NCBI RefSeq assembly: GCF_029784135.1
Contig: NC_073746.1
Location: forward strand, 72,272,042 to 72,336,041
Direction: 5' to 3'
Source of the DNA: Toxorhynchites rutilus septentrionalis
Taxonomy: Eukaryota > Arthropoda > Insecta > Diptera > Culicidae
Length of the DNA: 64,000 nt
Under the pieces are notes generated by a model. That model saw only the letters and a program-made list of their open reading frames with translations. It did not search any database and was not told where the DNA came from. This document shows positions 1-13,500 of the stretch, one piece after another. A program made the translations under genes and the position numbers. Position 1 is the stretch's first letter. Each line of letters starts with the position of its first letter.

Positions 1-26
1 CTCACACGCCACGCAGAATCAGGCCG
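1..26. mobile_element. Right terminus of a TIR element (same family as 25215-26394)
   Basis: The first 26 bases match the last bases of the complete element at 25215-26394 (reading ...CACGC then AGAATCAGGCCG) and are followed by AAT, the same trinucleotide that flanks the complete copy. The rest of the element lies outside the window. Confidence 0.7.
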
Positions 27-2640
27 AATGCATTTACCAGTGCAGAAATGGTTATCTCTTGCAACACTCAAATATAATGCTGCTTCTACTATATATTACC
101 GTTTCTGATTACATTTTTATATGTTTGTGGTTGTTCTTTTTTATTACTTTTTATAATAACGTGCTTCGGATGATCATATTTTTTTATGCAAGCGGAATTT
201 TGATAGAAATTCTCACTGTCTGATTTATATTTTGCAAAATTGTATCGATTAATTTGTTGTAGTTTATTAGCATAAGACGATTACAGGAATATAAATTACA
301 GGAACGAATGTTCATTCTAATTTATTTCGTCTTGAAGCTAAGGTCGCGATCGGAATATCTCACTTGGTGGACTTGTTTCACGTGGACAAACATTTGCGGA
401 CGAGTGTAGTACTCCATTGGACGATATTCACATCTGAACTAACGCACATTCTCATGTCGCTTCCTGTGAGTTTTGAGGGCCAATTTCTGCTCGATAGACA
501 ATCCACAGGTGTCTCACATAAAGTCGCGATGCTTTTATTATTTATTTTTTTATTATTTTTAATACATTTTACCAATGTAAACATACTCACTTCAAATGTT
601 TCTCCATATGAACTTCTTTGGATAATACGTTTTAAAATTATCGCTTGAATATCGTTTTGACTTTACTTTGACTACCAATGTTCCTAATCGAATCTCGAAT
701 GAAAACAAAACAGAAGTGAAAAAATAAAAAGCATCTGTCATCGATGTCGATAATATAGTTTATCCAAATGAGTTTAGTACACAAAAATACGGCCGTAAAT
801 CAGAATGGCTTTTTATTATGACGTATCGTATCCGACGAATAAATATACGGATACGGCTGTAAATGAGAATAAGGCTAGACGCAAATTGGGAAGCGTATAG
901 CGCTCGTAAGCGAACACGAGACTACCAACACGACTCATACGTGCCACAAACGTAGCGTGGTGAAGCGCATATTGAGTCGCAGTTTGGTGTAAATAACGTG
1001 CCACTCGTCTACAATATCTGATTCACACAGAGTTACGCGATATATTTATTCACTAATACAACCACCCGACCGGTTTATAATTGTTCACCAACACAACCAC
1101 CATTACTGGCACGACCAGCACGAGAAACTGTGGTTCAGCCACAGCGTCACGCGAATCGTGTCTCACGAGCGCTCTACCACCTCGCGTCATCTGGCCAATT
1201 TGCGCCGTTCTATCTTGGGTGAATAAAGTGCGATTCACATACAACATACACGTCACGTTCACGTCCCGTCACGTCACGATACGTCAATGATTCTACAATG
1301 CAATTCTCATGAAAACATTCACATACACCAGCAACGTAACGACCCGTCAGCATACGTTCAACGAAAACGACCGGCAGGGTTTGTAGAAAAGAATAATTGA
1401 CGGAGACGGACGGCTCGTTTGGTTTTTGTCTGGGTTTTGTGTCTCGGCTTTTGTTTTGATTTGGTTGTACAGTAATTTACATCTACATCGACATTAAGCT
1501 AATTGAACAGATCTGTGATGCAACACGTTTAATTAGACATTTTTACCTCTAGTTGGACATTTTTGTAAACATAGAGTTCGGGGCCCAAATTATGACCCCA
1601 CATTGAAAGTCGCCACCAGTCGCAAATGTCCAATTACCGGCCACCAATGCGACACTGAGTGGTGCCTCAGCATATCGCTTTATAAGTAACTTACTGTACC
1701 TTTTATGCCAACATATCTCTTAGCTCCAAATTTCGGAGTGGAAATCATTCGCGACTAGTTGAAAGAATTATTCTATTTATTATTATTGTTGCATAAGGGT
1801 CGGACTACGGGGTTTAAGCATTTAAATAATTTAATTCAATGATTCTCATTGAATTTTTCAAAATTTAGAACTGATTCTAGGCATGCTGATTTGAAAGAGG
1901 GCATTGCAATTTAAAATTGTTGTAGGTGGCGACACCATGAATAAAATTAAATAAATCATTCGTTTGGCATTTGACGTGACGGTGCTGGTGGAAGCATTGA
2001 CTGCATGTGTGAATTGGTGGAGACGTTGACGGAACGTAGACGTTCTTCTCCGTAACGTGCTATGTGAATCGCACATAATTCGTCCCTTTACCACTGCGGA
2101 AGCCAAACTGCGTTTTTGACGGACCACTCGTCTAAACAAAGTAGAATCATTTTCCCTAACAATTTACGGATACACCATAACGTTGTTATCGGTCTATAGG
2201 AATTGGGTGTCTCCTAAAATTGTTCTTTTGAATGCAACTGAACGGGTTTACCGTTAAAAGAAATAGTACTGATTTTACACGAAGAAAGAATAAAGTTAGT
2301 TAGAAATCGACAACACTTCCACATCATCATTATCCAAGATGCTAAACTATAGGTGTTTCGTTCTTGACACTTTCATGACAATACGTGAGACGAGTTGCGA
2401 GACGTAGCTTTCTGCATTGTTTACTTTTTGTTTGGTTGTGTCGTTATGGTTTCATATCAACTCGCTGAGAAAAACAACTGAGTAAAGAAATAAGCAAATA
2501 TATATTCGTGAAAAATAGTGTACTAGAGCTGCAATAAGGTATTTATATTACATATTATTCAATAGTTTTGGGGGACAGTGAGGATTTGAAGAGCTTGTGA
2601 GTGTGATTAAAGTGCTATAAGTCTAAGAAATCTGTTGTCC
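27..2640. other. Unassigned AT-rich region without recognisable gene
   Basis: I see no ORF with family similarity here. Two near-identical short stretches (ATACGGCCGTAAATCAGAAT near 788 and ATACGGCTGTAAATGAGAAT near 852) form an imperfect direct repeat. The segment 1080-1400 is richer in ACG/CGT words and may be an old retroelement LTR or untranslated region, but I found no boundary or target duplication that would prove it. Confidence 0.3.
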
Positions 2641-2719
2641 AACTCCTCCACAGATAATCGTTCATCTCGCGGTTCTCTATCATGCCAAAATTATATTGTG
2701 AATATCTTATTTTCTTCAG

Positions 2720-2803
2720 ATGCCGTATTATTGTGCAGTAAAAGGATGCGGAAACAACCATGTGAAGAAGCCATACCAGCTGCTACTGATTATTTTCCTG
2801 TAA
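2720..2803 (+). pseudogene. THAP-type zinc finger N-terminus fragment
   Basis: A short reading frame begins MPYYCAVKGCGNN and stops after 27 codons at TAA 2801-2803. The first residues fit the start of a THAP domain, in which the first zinc ligands occur as C-x(2-4)-C near the initiator Met (here Cys5 and Cys10). A good splice acceptor (ATTTTCTTCAG) directly precedes the ATG. The rest of the domain (second C-x2-H pair, AVPTIF box) is absent, so this is either a first coding exon whose continuation I cannot find or a broken copy. THAP domains occur in host transcription factors and in P-element transposases. The downstream tail merges into the tandem repeat at 2800-3110. Confidence 0.35.
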
Positions 2804-3115
2804 TATATGGAAAATTAGCAACACAAAAGTAAAATTAATTCAAAAAGTAAACACGAACCTGTTGCAATCATCGTCAACCTCCTTGTGCTCTAGCATTTGA
2901 GCAAAACCAATTACTTTCAACAACTCTTTCCGGATCTTCTGGCGTGATCGATAGTCGTGATTCCAACAGTTTATTTCACCTGTAATATATTAGCAACACA
3001 AAAGTCCACTAATTTGAAAAATAAACACGAACCTGTTGCAATCATTGTCAACCTCCTTTTGCTCTAGCAAAACCAATTACTTGTAACAGCCCTTCCGGAT
3101 CTTCTGGATCTGGTA
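2800..3115 (-). repeat. Tandemly repeated exon-intron-like unit (period about 175 bp)
   Basis: Two imperfect copies share the words TTAGCAACACAAAAGT, AACACGAACCTGTTGCAATC and CCGGATCTTCTGG. On the - strand each copy reads as an exon-like segment ending CAACAG followed by GTTCGTG (donor), then a 50-60 bp AT-rich 'intron' ending in ATTACAG (acceptor). The 2859-2979 copy has one open frame (INCWNHDYRSRQKIRKELL, then VIGFAQMLEHKEVDDDCN), with a W..DYRSR pattern faintly like a MADF DNA-binding domain. The upper copy (about 3033-3125) carries stops in the matching frame. It could be exons of a divergently transcribed gene upstream of dymeclin with a recent exon duplication, or a duplicated relic. 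The MADF assignment is weak. Confidence 0.35.
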
Positions 3116-3709
3116 ATCTCGCAATCAGCGCTATTTCTTGTCACCGTCGCCGTAAGTACTTTTTTCCCCGCCGATAGGATCCAAACAGAAGTACATCTTG
3201 CTTGGAAAAAAAGCATTGATTGCGCGGCTAGAACCTAAAACATACTCAAAACATCCTTCTGCACTGTTTTTAATTCGACCGCTGATTGTAGATATCTGAA
3301 AAAGTAGAAGCAATTATGAGAAATTGTTATACGAAAAAATCCAGAAAATTACCTACCTACAGTAAAGCGCGAGCAGCTATTTTGCCGACGAATGCATTTG
3401 TCACCAAAAGATATGATATGTTTTGTAAACAAATTTGTTTTTTCACGAGCAATGGCCGAACAGCAATTTTGACATTGCGGTCCACCTATAGTATAGCACC
3501 TTGATCATTATCATTCTGGTAGCGAAACGTCAGGAGGCGAATAGTGCAGCTGTGGCACTGTCAAAGTGACTGCATATATTTACTCATCGTCGCTCGGCCA
3601 AATTCTAAATACGAAGTTTTATTTTCTCGCAAGTTTAGCACGGAACACAATCTGGCCCCCGAACGGGTTGGTAGCTTGACGCGGGATTGATGCGAACCAG
3701 TGCAGCACC
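3116..3709. promoter_or_regulatory. Dymeclin upstream region and presumed 5' UTR
   Basis: About 600 bp separates the exon-like block from the dymeclin start codon. On the - strand a 56-codon open stretch follows a good acceptor (CTTCTACTTTTTCAG, ending near 3301), which could be another exon of the divergent candidate gene; I do not recognise its product. The last 100 bases before the ATG are GC-richer than the surroundings and end GCAGCACCATGG, a strong initiation context. No TATA box is evident, as expected for a housekeeping gene. Confidence 0.35.
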
Positions 3710-6700
3710 ATGGGTATGAATGTGAGCCGTCAAGCGGATTTGGCCGAAAACGAGTATCTGAAGCGGTTTGTTGGCAAAGAGCACATCCCGGCCTACAACG
3801 ATGAGTTCTGGAATAGTTTCCTGCAGTATCACATCAATCTGCCAACAAATAGGTACTGTTTGAACGGCTTATCAGCGGGGAAGTGAAGCTAACCGTGACG
3901 ATTATCATCAGACTTGATGAAAAAGCTTTTTTTTTTGTTATTTTAACTGTGCAATATTGAATTTGTTTCTATCGAACTCTTCACAGCCAAGAACAGTTAA
4001 GTTTGGATTCACGGCTGGAATCGCTCTGTCAGAGTTTCATAAGTCACAATCTGTCGACCGGCAATTTCGGATCGCTTATTAGCGTATACTTGATAAAGGT
4101 TTCGGAACTGTTGGCCTTATCCGATGCGGAGAGGTATGGGTTGTATATCGGAATTGGAACATTGAACTCATTTAATATTTGTTGCTTTCAGTACCGTTCA
4201 TATCTGGCATGCGTTCAACGCTCTATTTATTATTCGTTCTTTGGTCAAGTATATGATCGAAACCGGTTCCGAGTACCAGCTGCTGCAGCACTTCGAGGCT
4301 ATACCGCTCCCGCAGAACCATCATGAGGAACATGCGGGAAATAGTGGCGTGGTTGCGCTTAATATCGATCCTAAGGCAGGTGCTGAAACGAGGGCGGCAG
4401 TTGCGAAGCTAATCGATGGAACTAAGTTCGAGACCTTCCTCGAAGCTCTGGTCAACATTATCGTTGTGATACCGGTGAAGTATGCTGAAAGTCTCTTTGT
4501 AGAGGGGTTTCGTTCACATTTAGGTCATGGTTTTCTTTTTGCAGAGAATTCACATATCATCTCCATCTGGAAGCGGTGAATTGTTTGATCGTTCTGCTGT
4601 CCATCAGCCAGTTTTCCCAGCAAGGCACAGATAAATCAACAATTTTTAGGTATGAAAACGATTGCATGTTTGACGGACCTTTGTTTCTATATAAACGAAT
4701 TCATTTCAGGACGATATACAAATGCCAACACGCCAACACACTGATGGGCGCATTGCTACATTTTTTAAGCCGAATGACGCAAGTTCCATCCACGATGTTC
4801 GGCTTCGGTAGTGGCGGCTCGTTTGTGTTCGGAATAGCGGAATCACTGTGGTCCATTCTGACGTTTTCTCGAAAGCAGCCGGACATTTTGTCCACCCACG
4901 ACTTGCCAACTGCATTTAAGGACTACTATCCACTGGCCAACCAGAGTCTGCTGTTGATTTTAATACTGACCAATCATTGCACAACCAAGGAGAACCCGTA
5001 CCGGGTTAGCCTCTTCGGATGCTCGGACTCGCAGGGTAATTAGTTTTCGTTTCCTTGTGATTGTAGAGCTGAATTGGAATTTTATGTTCTTACCAGAATC
5101 CCCAAAGGAAGATGTGGCCACATTCAAAATCGAGTTTTCTTCCCTATACAACACGCTGTGCAGGATTGTAACGATCGATCAGGCAACGCTACTGCTCTAC
5201 TTGTTGCTGCATCGGAATCAAAAGTTCTACAAGTATGTGATGGCTCAGCAGAATTTGCAGCAATTGGTAAGTTGAATCCAGCGAAATAAGATGTGACCTC
5301 CTTTTGGATTTTGGATGAATTGAGGGAATATGAACAGTCAGATGGAGAAGAATTCCCTCCCCTGAAAACTAAGAAAAATCGTCTTAAACTATACTGGGTG
5401 CCTGGTCACTACGGTGTAGAAGGTAATGAAAAAGCCGATCTCTTAGCAAGATTTGGTTCATCAACTAAATTCGTCAGGCCTGAGCCATTTTGGGGATTAT
5501 CATCATCATGCCTGAAATCCGAGCTCAAAACCTGGGAAATATCGATGATTGAAACCAACTGGAATACCCTATCAATACCAAGACAATCCAAATTATTAAT
5601 TACACCTTATAACAGAATAACACGCAGGCAATTCAGCTTGTATGAGGCAGATTTGAGTACATTAACTGGTCTATTGATCGGACACTGTCCGAGCAGGTAT
5701 CACCTTAAAAAAATCGAAAAACTGACAGATGATAATTGTCGTTTCTGCTATTTCGAAGCCGAAACTTCGGAACATTTACTGTGTCAATGCAGTACACTAA
5801 TTCAGCGAAGACTGCGGATTCTTAGAACTTCTTCCTTCGTGGGGAGAGATGCAAGGTCCTAGTGCGTTTACCATATATTCCCTGAGTGATGGAACGAAAT
5901 ACGAACTACAATAGATCGAACCAATGATTGCAGTGGTTCAAGGCTCCTACAGTAGAAGATGATATATAACAGGGATGGCCAAACGGTAGTCCGCGATCTA
6001 TCGATCGCCCGCGTAAGTATTCTCAGGCGCCCGCCTGCTGGTCTAGGATAGTGTATCTGCATAGTATTAAGATATCGATCTCAATGAAACATATTAGTAG
6101 GGAGATTTTTCGTGTAAGTTTCTGTTTAATTTTTGTTATACCCAAATTGTTATTTATTTGATTCTTACACATCCAGTTGTTCGACCAAAACTTGTACTAA
6201 AATGTTTCTGAAATGACAAATTGAAAATGTTGAAAGCAATTATAGATCCGGCATAAGATTCCGAAAAGCTATAAAAATAAATGCTTGTAGAAAACTTCGC
6301 CTTTGAAAATAGCAAATTACAGCATATGTCTTTTAATGAAGCTTTGTCATTCTTATTTTGACTAATTGTGTAAAATATTGCTATCGATAAATATAGTCAT
6401 TAATAGAGCAGCAGTGATGAGTGGGAATTTAGGATATTCTAAAATTAGATATTAACAGCATGCCTGTATCTTTATAATTCAACATATTCAAACGTATTTC
6501 AATGATTTGGATTTACTTCTAAAGTATGCCCTCTATGATATTCACTTGAACTCGGGTCAAAAATTCTTAATACAAGAATAAGGTCGATTCAACAGCAATT
6601 GTCCACTAAAGAGAGTTTCATCGACAAGAAACGTTCCGTGGTGGAACAAAAGGCTTGAGCGGCTTCGTAAAACAGCACGGAAGCTGTTCAACAGAGCTAA

Positions 6701-7476
6701 AATTAATTCGGATTGGTCTCAATATAGGAGCGCCCTAACGGAATATAACAGAGAACTAATACGATCTAAACTAAAATCTTGGGTAAATAACTGCGAAAGC
6801 ATTGAAAGTGCCCCAATCGTTGCAAGACTAAGCAAGACTCTTGCAAAAGACCACTCGAACGGGCTAGGTTCCCTCAAAAAGGATGATGAAAACTCACTTC
6901 CCGGGATCTATATCGGATCATTCTGATACCAGTCCTATAACCGCGACCTAAAATGTTCTCGAAGGTATCCTGAAAGTGCAAAGGAAGGCGCAAACATAGG
7001 GCCCTATTCCAGAAAACGAGACGAGCAGACGAGTGCTCGTCTCGTTTGTTTTCATATTCCAGAAGCCGAGCTCGACTAAAAACAGACGAGTAGCTCGTCT
7101 GGCTCGACGACCGTTTGACCGCGCTCGTCGATGAATCAGTCGAATCGTCTAGTTTGTTTGATGTGTTTGTTCACCTTGTTGATTGAAAGCATTGGTATTC
7201 TTCTGCTCCGCCTTTATCTTCAAAAATTGTTTCACGGTTAAACTAGTATTGCATAAGCAATGCATGTTTTCAACTGTAATCATCAAATTCAATTCTGTAA
7301 TTGCAAGATTTCACAGATTTTCAAATGGGCCTCTTCCAAACAACACAACCAAATGTAAACATTGAACTCATATCCAGGGATGCTAGATGACTGTTTTGAA
7401 TATATTAACACGGCACGAAAAGGATCTTAACATATTGAATGAAAATGAGTAATTCAAAACAACTACTTTATTGGAA

Positions 7477-7519
<43 letters not shown>

Positions 7520-10500
7520 TTTGAAACTTTTCTTGATAAATCGTTGATTAGGTGAACAAACACTGCCCCCAATAAATCCAAAATAACAAAATAGTCTGAG
7601 TGATGAAACCATATGCTCGAGGAAAAATATCAATGAAACCAAAAGATATATGAAACTTATTGAAAAATCTTTTTCGTCAAAAGAAACTGCATTATGCGCG
7701 TTTCTTGATATCGAAGGGGCTTTCGACAATGCTTCTTATGTATCAATGGCACAGGCTATGAGAAGAAGACATTTCGATGACTGCATAGTCGAATGGATCA
7801 AAGACATGCTCACGACAAATCACCTCGGAGCTGGGTGGGTCGTGGACATCTGTGATTGCAACGGAAGGTTGCCCACAAGGAGGGGTTCTATCATCTCTCC
7901 TTTGGTCACTGGTGGTTGACGACCTTCTGATTAGTTTGGAGGAGAATGGTTTCGAAACCGTGGGTTTTGCTGACGGTCTAGTCATAACGGTACGTGGCAA
8001 GCTCGACGATGTACACACTACGACTATGTACGACTTACACAATCATGGTGTATCAAAGAAGGTCTGAGCATAAATCCCTCAAAAATAACAATTGTTCCTT
8101 TCACCAAAAAGAAGAAACTGCATCTGCAGAGTCTAAATCTTGGAGGAGAGGAAATAAAATTCAGCGTTTCAGTGAAATATCTAGGCGTAATAATAGACGC
8201 TAAACTGAACTGCAACGCACACTTAGATGCAATTATCAGTAAGGCCAACATTGCCCTATGAGCATGTTCTACAATGATAGGCAGAACATGGGGCCTTAAA
8301 CCAAAAATGGTTATGTGGGTCTACACAGCAATTGTGCGGCCTAGGATAACCTATGCCTCACTAGTATGGTGGTCAAAGACTAAGGAGACTGTAGCTACAA
8401 AAAAGCTAAACAAACTCTAAACAAACGACTGGCATGCGTTGCTATAACTGGAGCAATGCGAAGCACACCCTCAAAGGCATTGGAGGCTATCCTTCACCTG
8501 TTACCTTTAGGTCAACATTTTCAGCTGAAGGCTAATAGAAGCGCTCTAAAGCTAAAAAGATATAAAAAAAAATTAGATGGGGTCAAAACTGGTCACCTGA
8601 GCATCCTGAATCTCTTACCCGTAGGACCAACCTCAGAGATGAACAGCGATTGGATGGAACCTAGGACCAATTATGACATTCCATACAGAGAGTTCGAACT
8701 TTCTCGTTCAGTATGGGATGAGGGTGGTCCCAATGTTCGTAATGGTTCAATTCTGTTCAATACCGATGGGTCGAAAATGGGTAACAGAACAGGTGCTGGA
8801 GTGTATGGTCCCAGAATAAAAATTTCTGTAGCTATGGGGAACTGGCCAACAGTTTTCCACGCAGGCAGTAGCTGCAATAATAGAATGTATAAATGTCTGC
8901 CTTAAAAGAAATTATAGACATGCTAACATTTGCATCTTCTCAGACAGTCAAGCAGCACTTAAAGCCCTCAATGCTTTTAAGTGCTATTCAAAAATTGTCT
9001 GGGAATGCATTTGCCTTTTACGGCAACTATGTCAGATAAGTTCGGTACAACTGTACTGGATTCCTGGCCATTGCGGTATAGAGGGAAATGAACAAGCAGA
9101 TGAACTCGCAAGACGCGGCTCAAGCTCACCCTTCACCGGTCCAGAACCATTCTGTAGAATTTCTGAATGTGTGTTGAAGAGTGAGCTGAAGAAATGAGAA
9201 GACCGGGAAGTAACTGCCAACTGGATGGCTGTACAACTTAACCAGTCAAAAAAATTTATCACGCCGAGTATTAAAATTACTCAACAATTGCTGAATCTTA
9301 ATAAGAAAGACTTCAGCACATTCACTGGTCTTATAACAGGACACTGTCCGAGTAAATATCATCTCAAAAAAAAAATGGGTGGGTTATATCTATGATATAA
9401 CCGCAAGGTTGACGTAGGACTTTTTAGCTTAGCAATCATTTGTTTGTATTGATTAAATTTTTGCTTGAATGAAACATACAGAATTCAATTCCGAATCCAA
9501 TCCGAATTCAATTGAATTCAATATGTTTGCCTTGTAAGTGAAAACATTGAATAAAGGCCATGTGAGGTCAATTCATGCATTGTGATAGATTATGTTCTTC
9601 GTTACAAGTAAAAATTTTACGTTTGTATGATGCCTAGGACAAAATATGGCACTCAGTTTCGATTTTGACATGTATGTCGAACGCATATCGTTTAATCAAA
9701 AGGCGTTATTGCAGCAAATGGTTATCAACAGTTTGCCTAATCATCAAATGGTATGCGAATAAATTCAATGAGCAGAGGATATGATGGCATATCTTTCAAT
9801 GCAATCTTGAACAACCGAGCCAAACCGTTGTGTTCGTACCCACTTTTGTAATCCGTGTTAGAAAAAAAAATTTCGGAGTGCAAAAAAAACATGCGTGTGC
9901 AGTAGTACTCCCAGCTTGCATGAATCAACAACTTCAACTTCTAGTTTTTATACTATAGAAGCTTTAAACTTCTATAGTATAAAATGGTTTTCTCTACCCG
10001 GTTTCTTCTCAATCCTCGATCTGCTTGACATCACAAGAACTGCTTGATTCCTATTGCACCGCTGGACTGAGGCAAATGATAGGAATCAAAAATGAAAACG
10101 ATCGCATACTTGATCTGTGCTTCGTCAACGAAGAACTATGTGAGCACTGCACAGTCATGCAAGGACCATCACCACTTGTTAAAATAGTGCGACATCATCC
10201 TCCTATACTGGTGAATCTCAATTCGAAACCTTTCCGACAATTTCACGATGCTTCTGAAAGTGTTTCGTACGATTTCAGTAAAACTGATTTTACCGCGATG
10301 AACAATTTCCTCGCACAAATCGAGTGGATAGATGTTTTTCAAGGTTGTGACGCTAACCTCGCTGCATCGATCATGTCGAGTATTCTGCTGTATGCAATCG
10401 ATCAGTTTGTTCCAGTGAAGACGAAACGTGAGGATACCAAGCCTGCCTGGTCAAATGGTACCCTGAAGTATCTTAAAAGAGTGAAGCAGTCTGCTTTAAG

Positions 10501-13500
10501 ACAGTTCAGCAAGCACCGTACGGACTCAACAAGAGCGAAATATCTAAAGACGAATGCTGAGTATAAACAGCTAAATAATCGTCTCTACAGTGCTTATCAA
10601 GACCGTCTGCAGAGACGCCTTAAGGTAAATCCTAAAAGATTTTGGCGTTACGTCAAAGACCAACGTAAGGAATCCGGTCTACCATCTACGTTGACCAACG
10701 GTTTATTGGAAGCTGATACGACTACCGACATCGCTGACCTGTTTCGCTCTCAGTTCAGTAATGTAATGCAATAAACACATCGATCCGCAGGATGTTGCTG
10801 CTTCTACCAGAAACGTACCTCGACTTCTTGCTTCTGAGCTGGATTTTGTTATCACTGACGATATGGTAATTACAGCAACTAAGAGCATGAAAACCTCCAC
10901 AGGATGTGGTCCGGACGGTATTCCATCACTCGTCTTGAAAGGTTGTGTAGACACACTTGCGTCACCTCTAGCGACACTGTTCAATCTGTCCTTATCTTCC
11001 GGTGTATTCCCGAGATGCTGGAAAGAGTCGTATGTTTTTCCAGTATATAAGAAAGGTTGCAAACGGAGCGTTTCGAACTATCGAGGTATTGCTGCATTAT
11101 GTGCCACCTCGAAGTTGTTTGAGCTGATCGTGCTTCAGGCGTTAATGCAAAGGTGTTCACAGTATATCTCATTGGAACAACACGGATTTACGCCTAAGCG
11201 TTCCACGACCACTAACTTGACGTGCTTCACCTCGTTCGTGATACATCAAATTGAGAATGGACTACAAGTAGACGCTATCTACACCGACTTATCCGCAGCG
11301 TTTGATAAGATGAATCATCGAATAGCAGTAGCTAAATTTGACAAACTTGGAATGAGTAACCAAATGGTCATCTGGATCCGATAGTATCTCACTGGTCGTA
11401 GCATGGCAGTCAAAATTGGAGAGCATGTTTCATCACCGTTTCCGGTTTGGTCTGGTGTTCCGCAGGGCAGTCACCTAGGACCATTTTTGTTCCTGCTGTA
11501 CATGAACGATGTCAAATTCACTATGAAATGTCTGAAACTCTCGTATGCCGATGACCTGAAGCTCTACTACGTGATACAGCAACCGCGAGACGCATTATTC
11601 CTGCAACAACAATTGGAAGCTTTTGCCGAATGGTGTCTAACGAACCGTATGTCGCTTAACGTGTCGAAGTGCTCCGTTATTTCATTCGGGTGTAAACACA
11701 CACTCTTCTGCTTTGACTACACATTGGACTTGGGGATTCTGATCGACGCTAAAATGAGTTTTAAAGATCACGTCACATATGCTGTATCTAAAGCCACTTC
11801 GCAATTGGGGTTTCTTTTTCGCTTTGCCAAAAAATTTAAGGACGTTTACTGCCTAAAAGCCTTATATTGTTCAATTGTGCGTCCTATCTGGAATACTCAT
11901 CCATTGCTTGGTCACCGCACTACCAAAATGGAACACAACGCTGGAGGGATCCTTTGAATTTGCCAAGCTACACAAGCCGATGTAAGCTCATCAACCTGGA
12001 ACTATTGGACGCGAGACGCAAGGTAACGAAAGCATGCTTCGTTGCAAATCTCTTGCAGGGCAATACCGATTGTCCTATACTGCTCAGTATGCTGCACATT
12101 AATACCCGTCGTCGTCTTCTACGATCACACTCATTTCTCATCATACCTCATGCTAGAACGAACTATGGCCTACATGAACCAGTGCGGAGTATGTGTCGTG
12201 TTTTCAATAAGTGTTACTTTGTGTTTGATTTCAATGTGTCACAAGAATCGAATAAGCGCGAATTTAGACGATTTTTTTTGTTAGTTTACGGTGTTGTCAG
12301 TTTTAAAATTTGTGTTGTTAGTTTAAGTTAGTTTAAGTACTAATGTCATTGGGATGGAAATCATCTGTTGGCAAATACAAAGAAATACAAACTTGAAAGT
12401 TCATTCGCCTCTAGTGTCTGCACGATTTTCCCAGCTCCACAAAGGCAATCGAGTACAAAAGTACTCGCAGTTTGCATTTATTTGCAAAGCCGATTTCCCC
12501 AGATACCTTGGTTTTGAAGTCTGTGTTAGGGAATACAATTCGGTGAAAACAAAAATCCCCATACTTTTTTGTAATGCCGTTTTCCCCAAGGTTGCTTGGC
12601 TTTGATGGCTGTGTTGGGGAAATCGTAAATCGGGCCAATCAAAACGAGGCAGTTAGGGCGTTTAGACAATGCTTAACATTTTACAGTTATTCAATTGTTT
12701 ATCTAATGTAAAATAACATTTTATTAATCGCGATAGATGCATAGAAATATTCCCTATCAATTGATGCAAACATCTTCCGATCCAGTAAGAAATGTTCGAG
12801 TTATAAGCATTCAGAATCTTTCATTTTTTCCTGCATGTTCTGTGTTTAGGTTTTCATTTTACCCCCCATATACAAAAAAATGGGGCATACCACAATAGTT
12901 CAAAATAATGGGCACAGTGGTTCACACCCAACAAGGGAAAAAATGCCCTCGAAAAGAGATATAGAAAATTTTACGGAACGAACGCAAATTCGAGATATTA
13001 CACATAGCTTATAAAATGGGATGATTATTGAAACAAGCATTATCTATGCTTTTCAAATTTTTCGCATTTTTCAATTTTTTATATATTTTAGTATCTTCAG
13101 TTAAATGAGCCAAATTGTTTTTCAAATAAAACATTTTTTTCAGTTTTGTACAGTTTTGTATACATCAGAAAGTAATTCAAACGGAAATACGTGTAATTTT
13201 ATTATTATTGCGGACGACTGGTATATTATCTTGAACTGCCCTTCCTTTGCGAACCTCTTTTCGGTCCAAAAGCGGCACCTCCCGAGTGAAGAACGGTCTG
13301 GTGTGACCGATTCCGGCGCACCGGCTTTGTCTAATACACTATATTACTATTTTAACTTTAAACAAAATTAGGATTAGTTGTAATTTCTTCAACGAATACA
13401 TGAGAAAGTTGTTGTTCGAAAAACTTTTTCCCTGTAAAACTGCTCAACTTCTGATGTATGGACGACTTGTTGGAAATTGTAAGGGCTATCCATATAATTT

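Larger units (their letters stand above)
6586..9385 (+). mobile_element. Degenerate R1-like LINE with RT and RNase H, interrupted
   Basis: Pieces of one element lie in order. 6620-6940 encodes the endonuclease-RT linker ([20 protein letters not shown]) with no start. 7640-8440 encodes the RT ([17 protein letters not shown], then [22 protein letters not shown]), and 8456-9375 the RT tail and RNase H ([18 protein letters not shown], then [31 protein letters not shown]). Several frameshifts and in-frame stops separate them. The catalytic box that should read [YF]ADD is FADG (near 7968), so it would be inactive even without the frameshifts. About 690 bp of non-element DNA (6955-7640, with a palindromic repeat and an AT microsatellite) splits linker from RT. 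It is a different family from the fragment at 5378-5990, as the RNase H parts agree only in part. Confidence 0.75.

Noticed and set aside
4003..4579. Separate small ORFs in the 4.0-5.3 kb region as individual genes
   Set aside because: They are dymeclin exons extended into introns; GT-AG splicing restores one frame.
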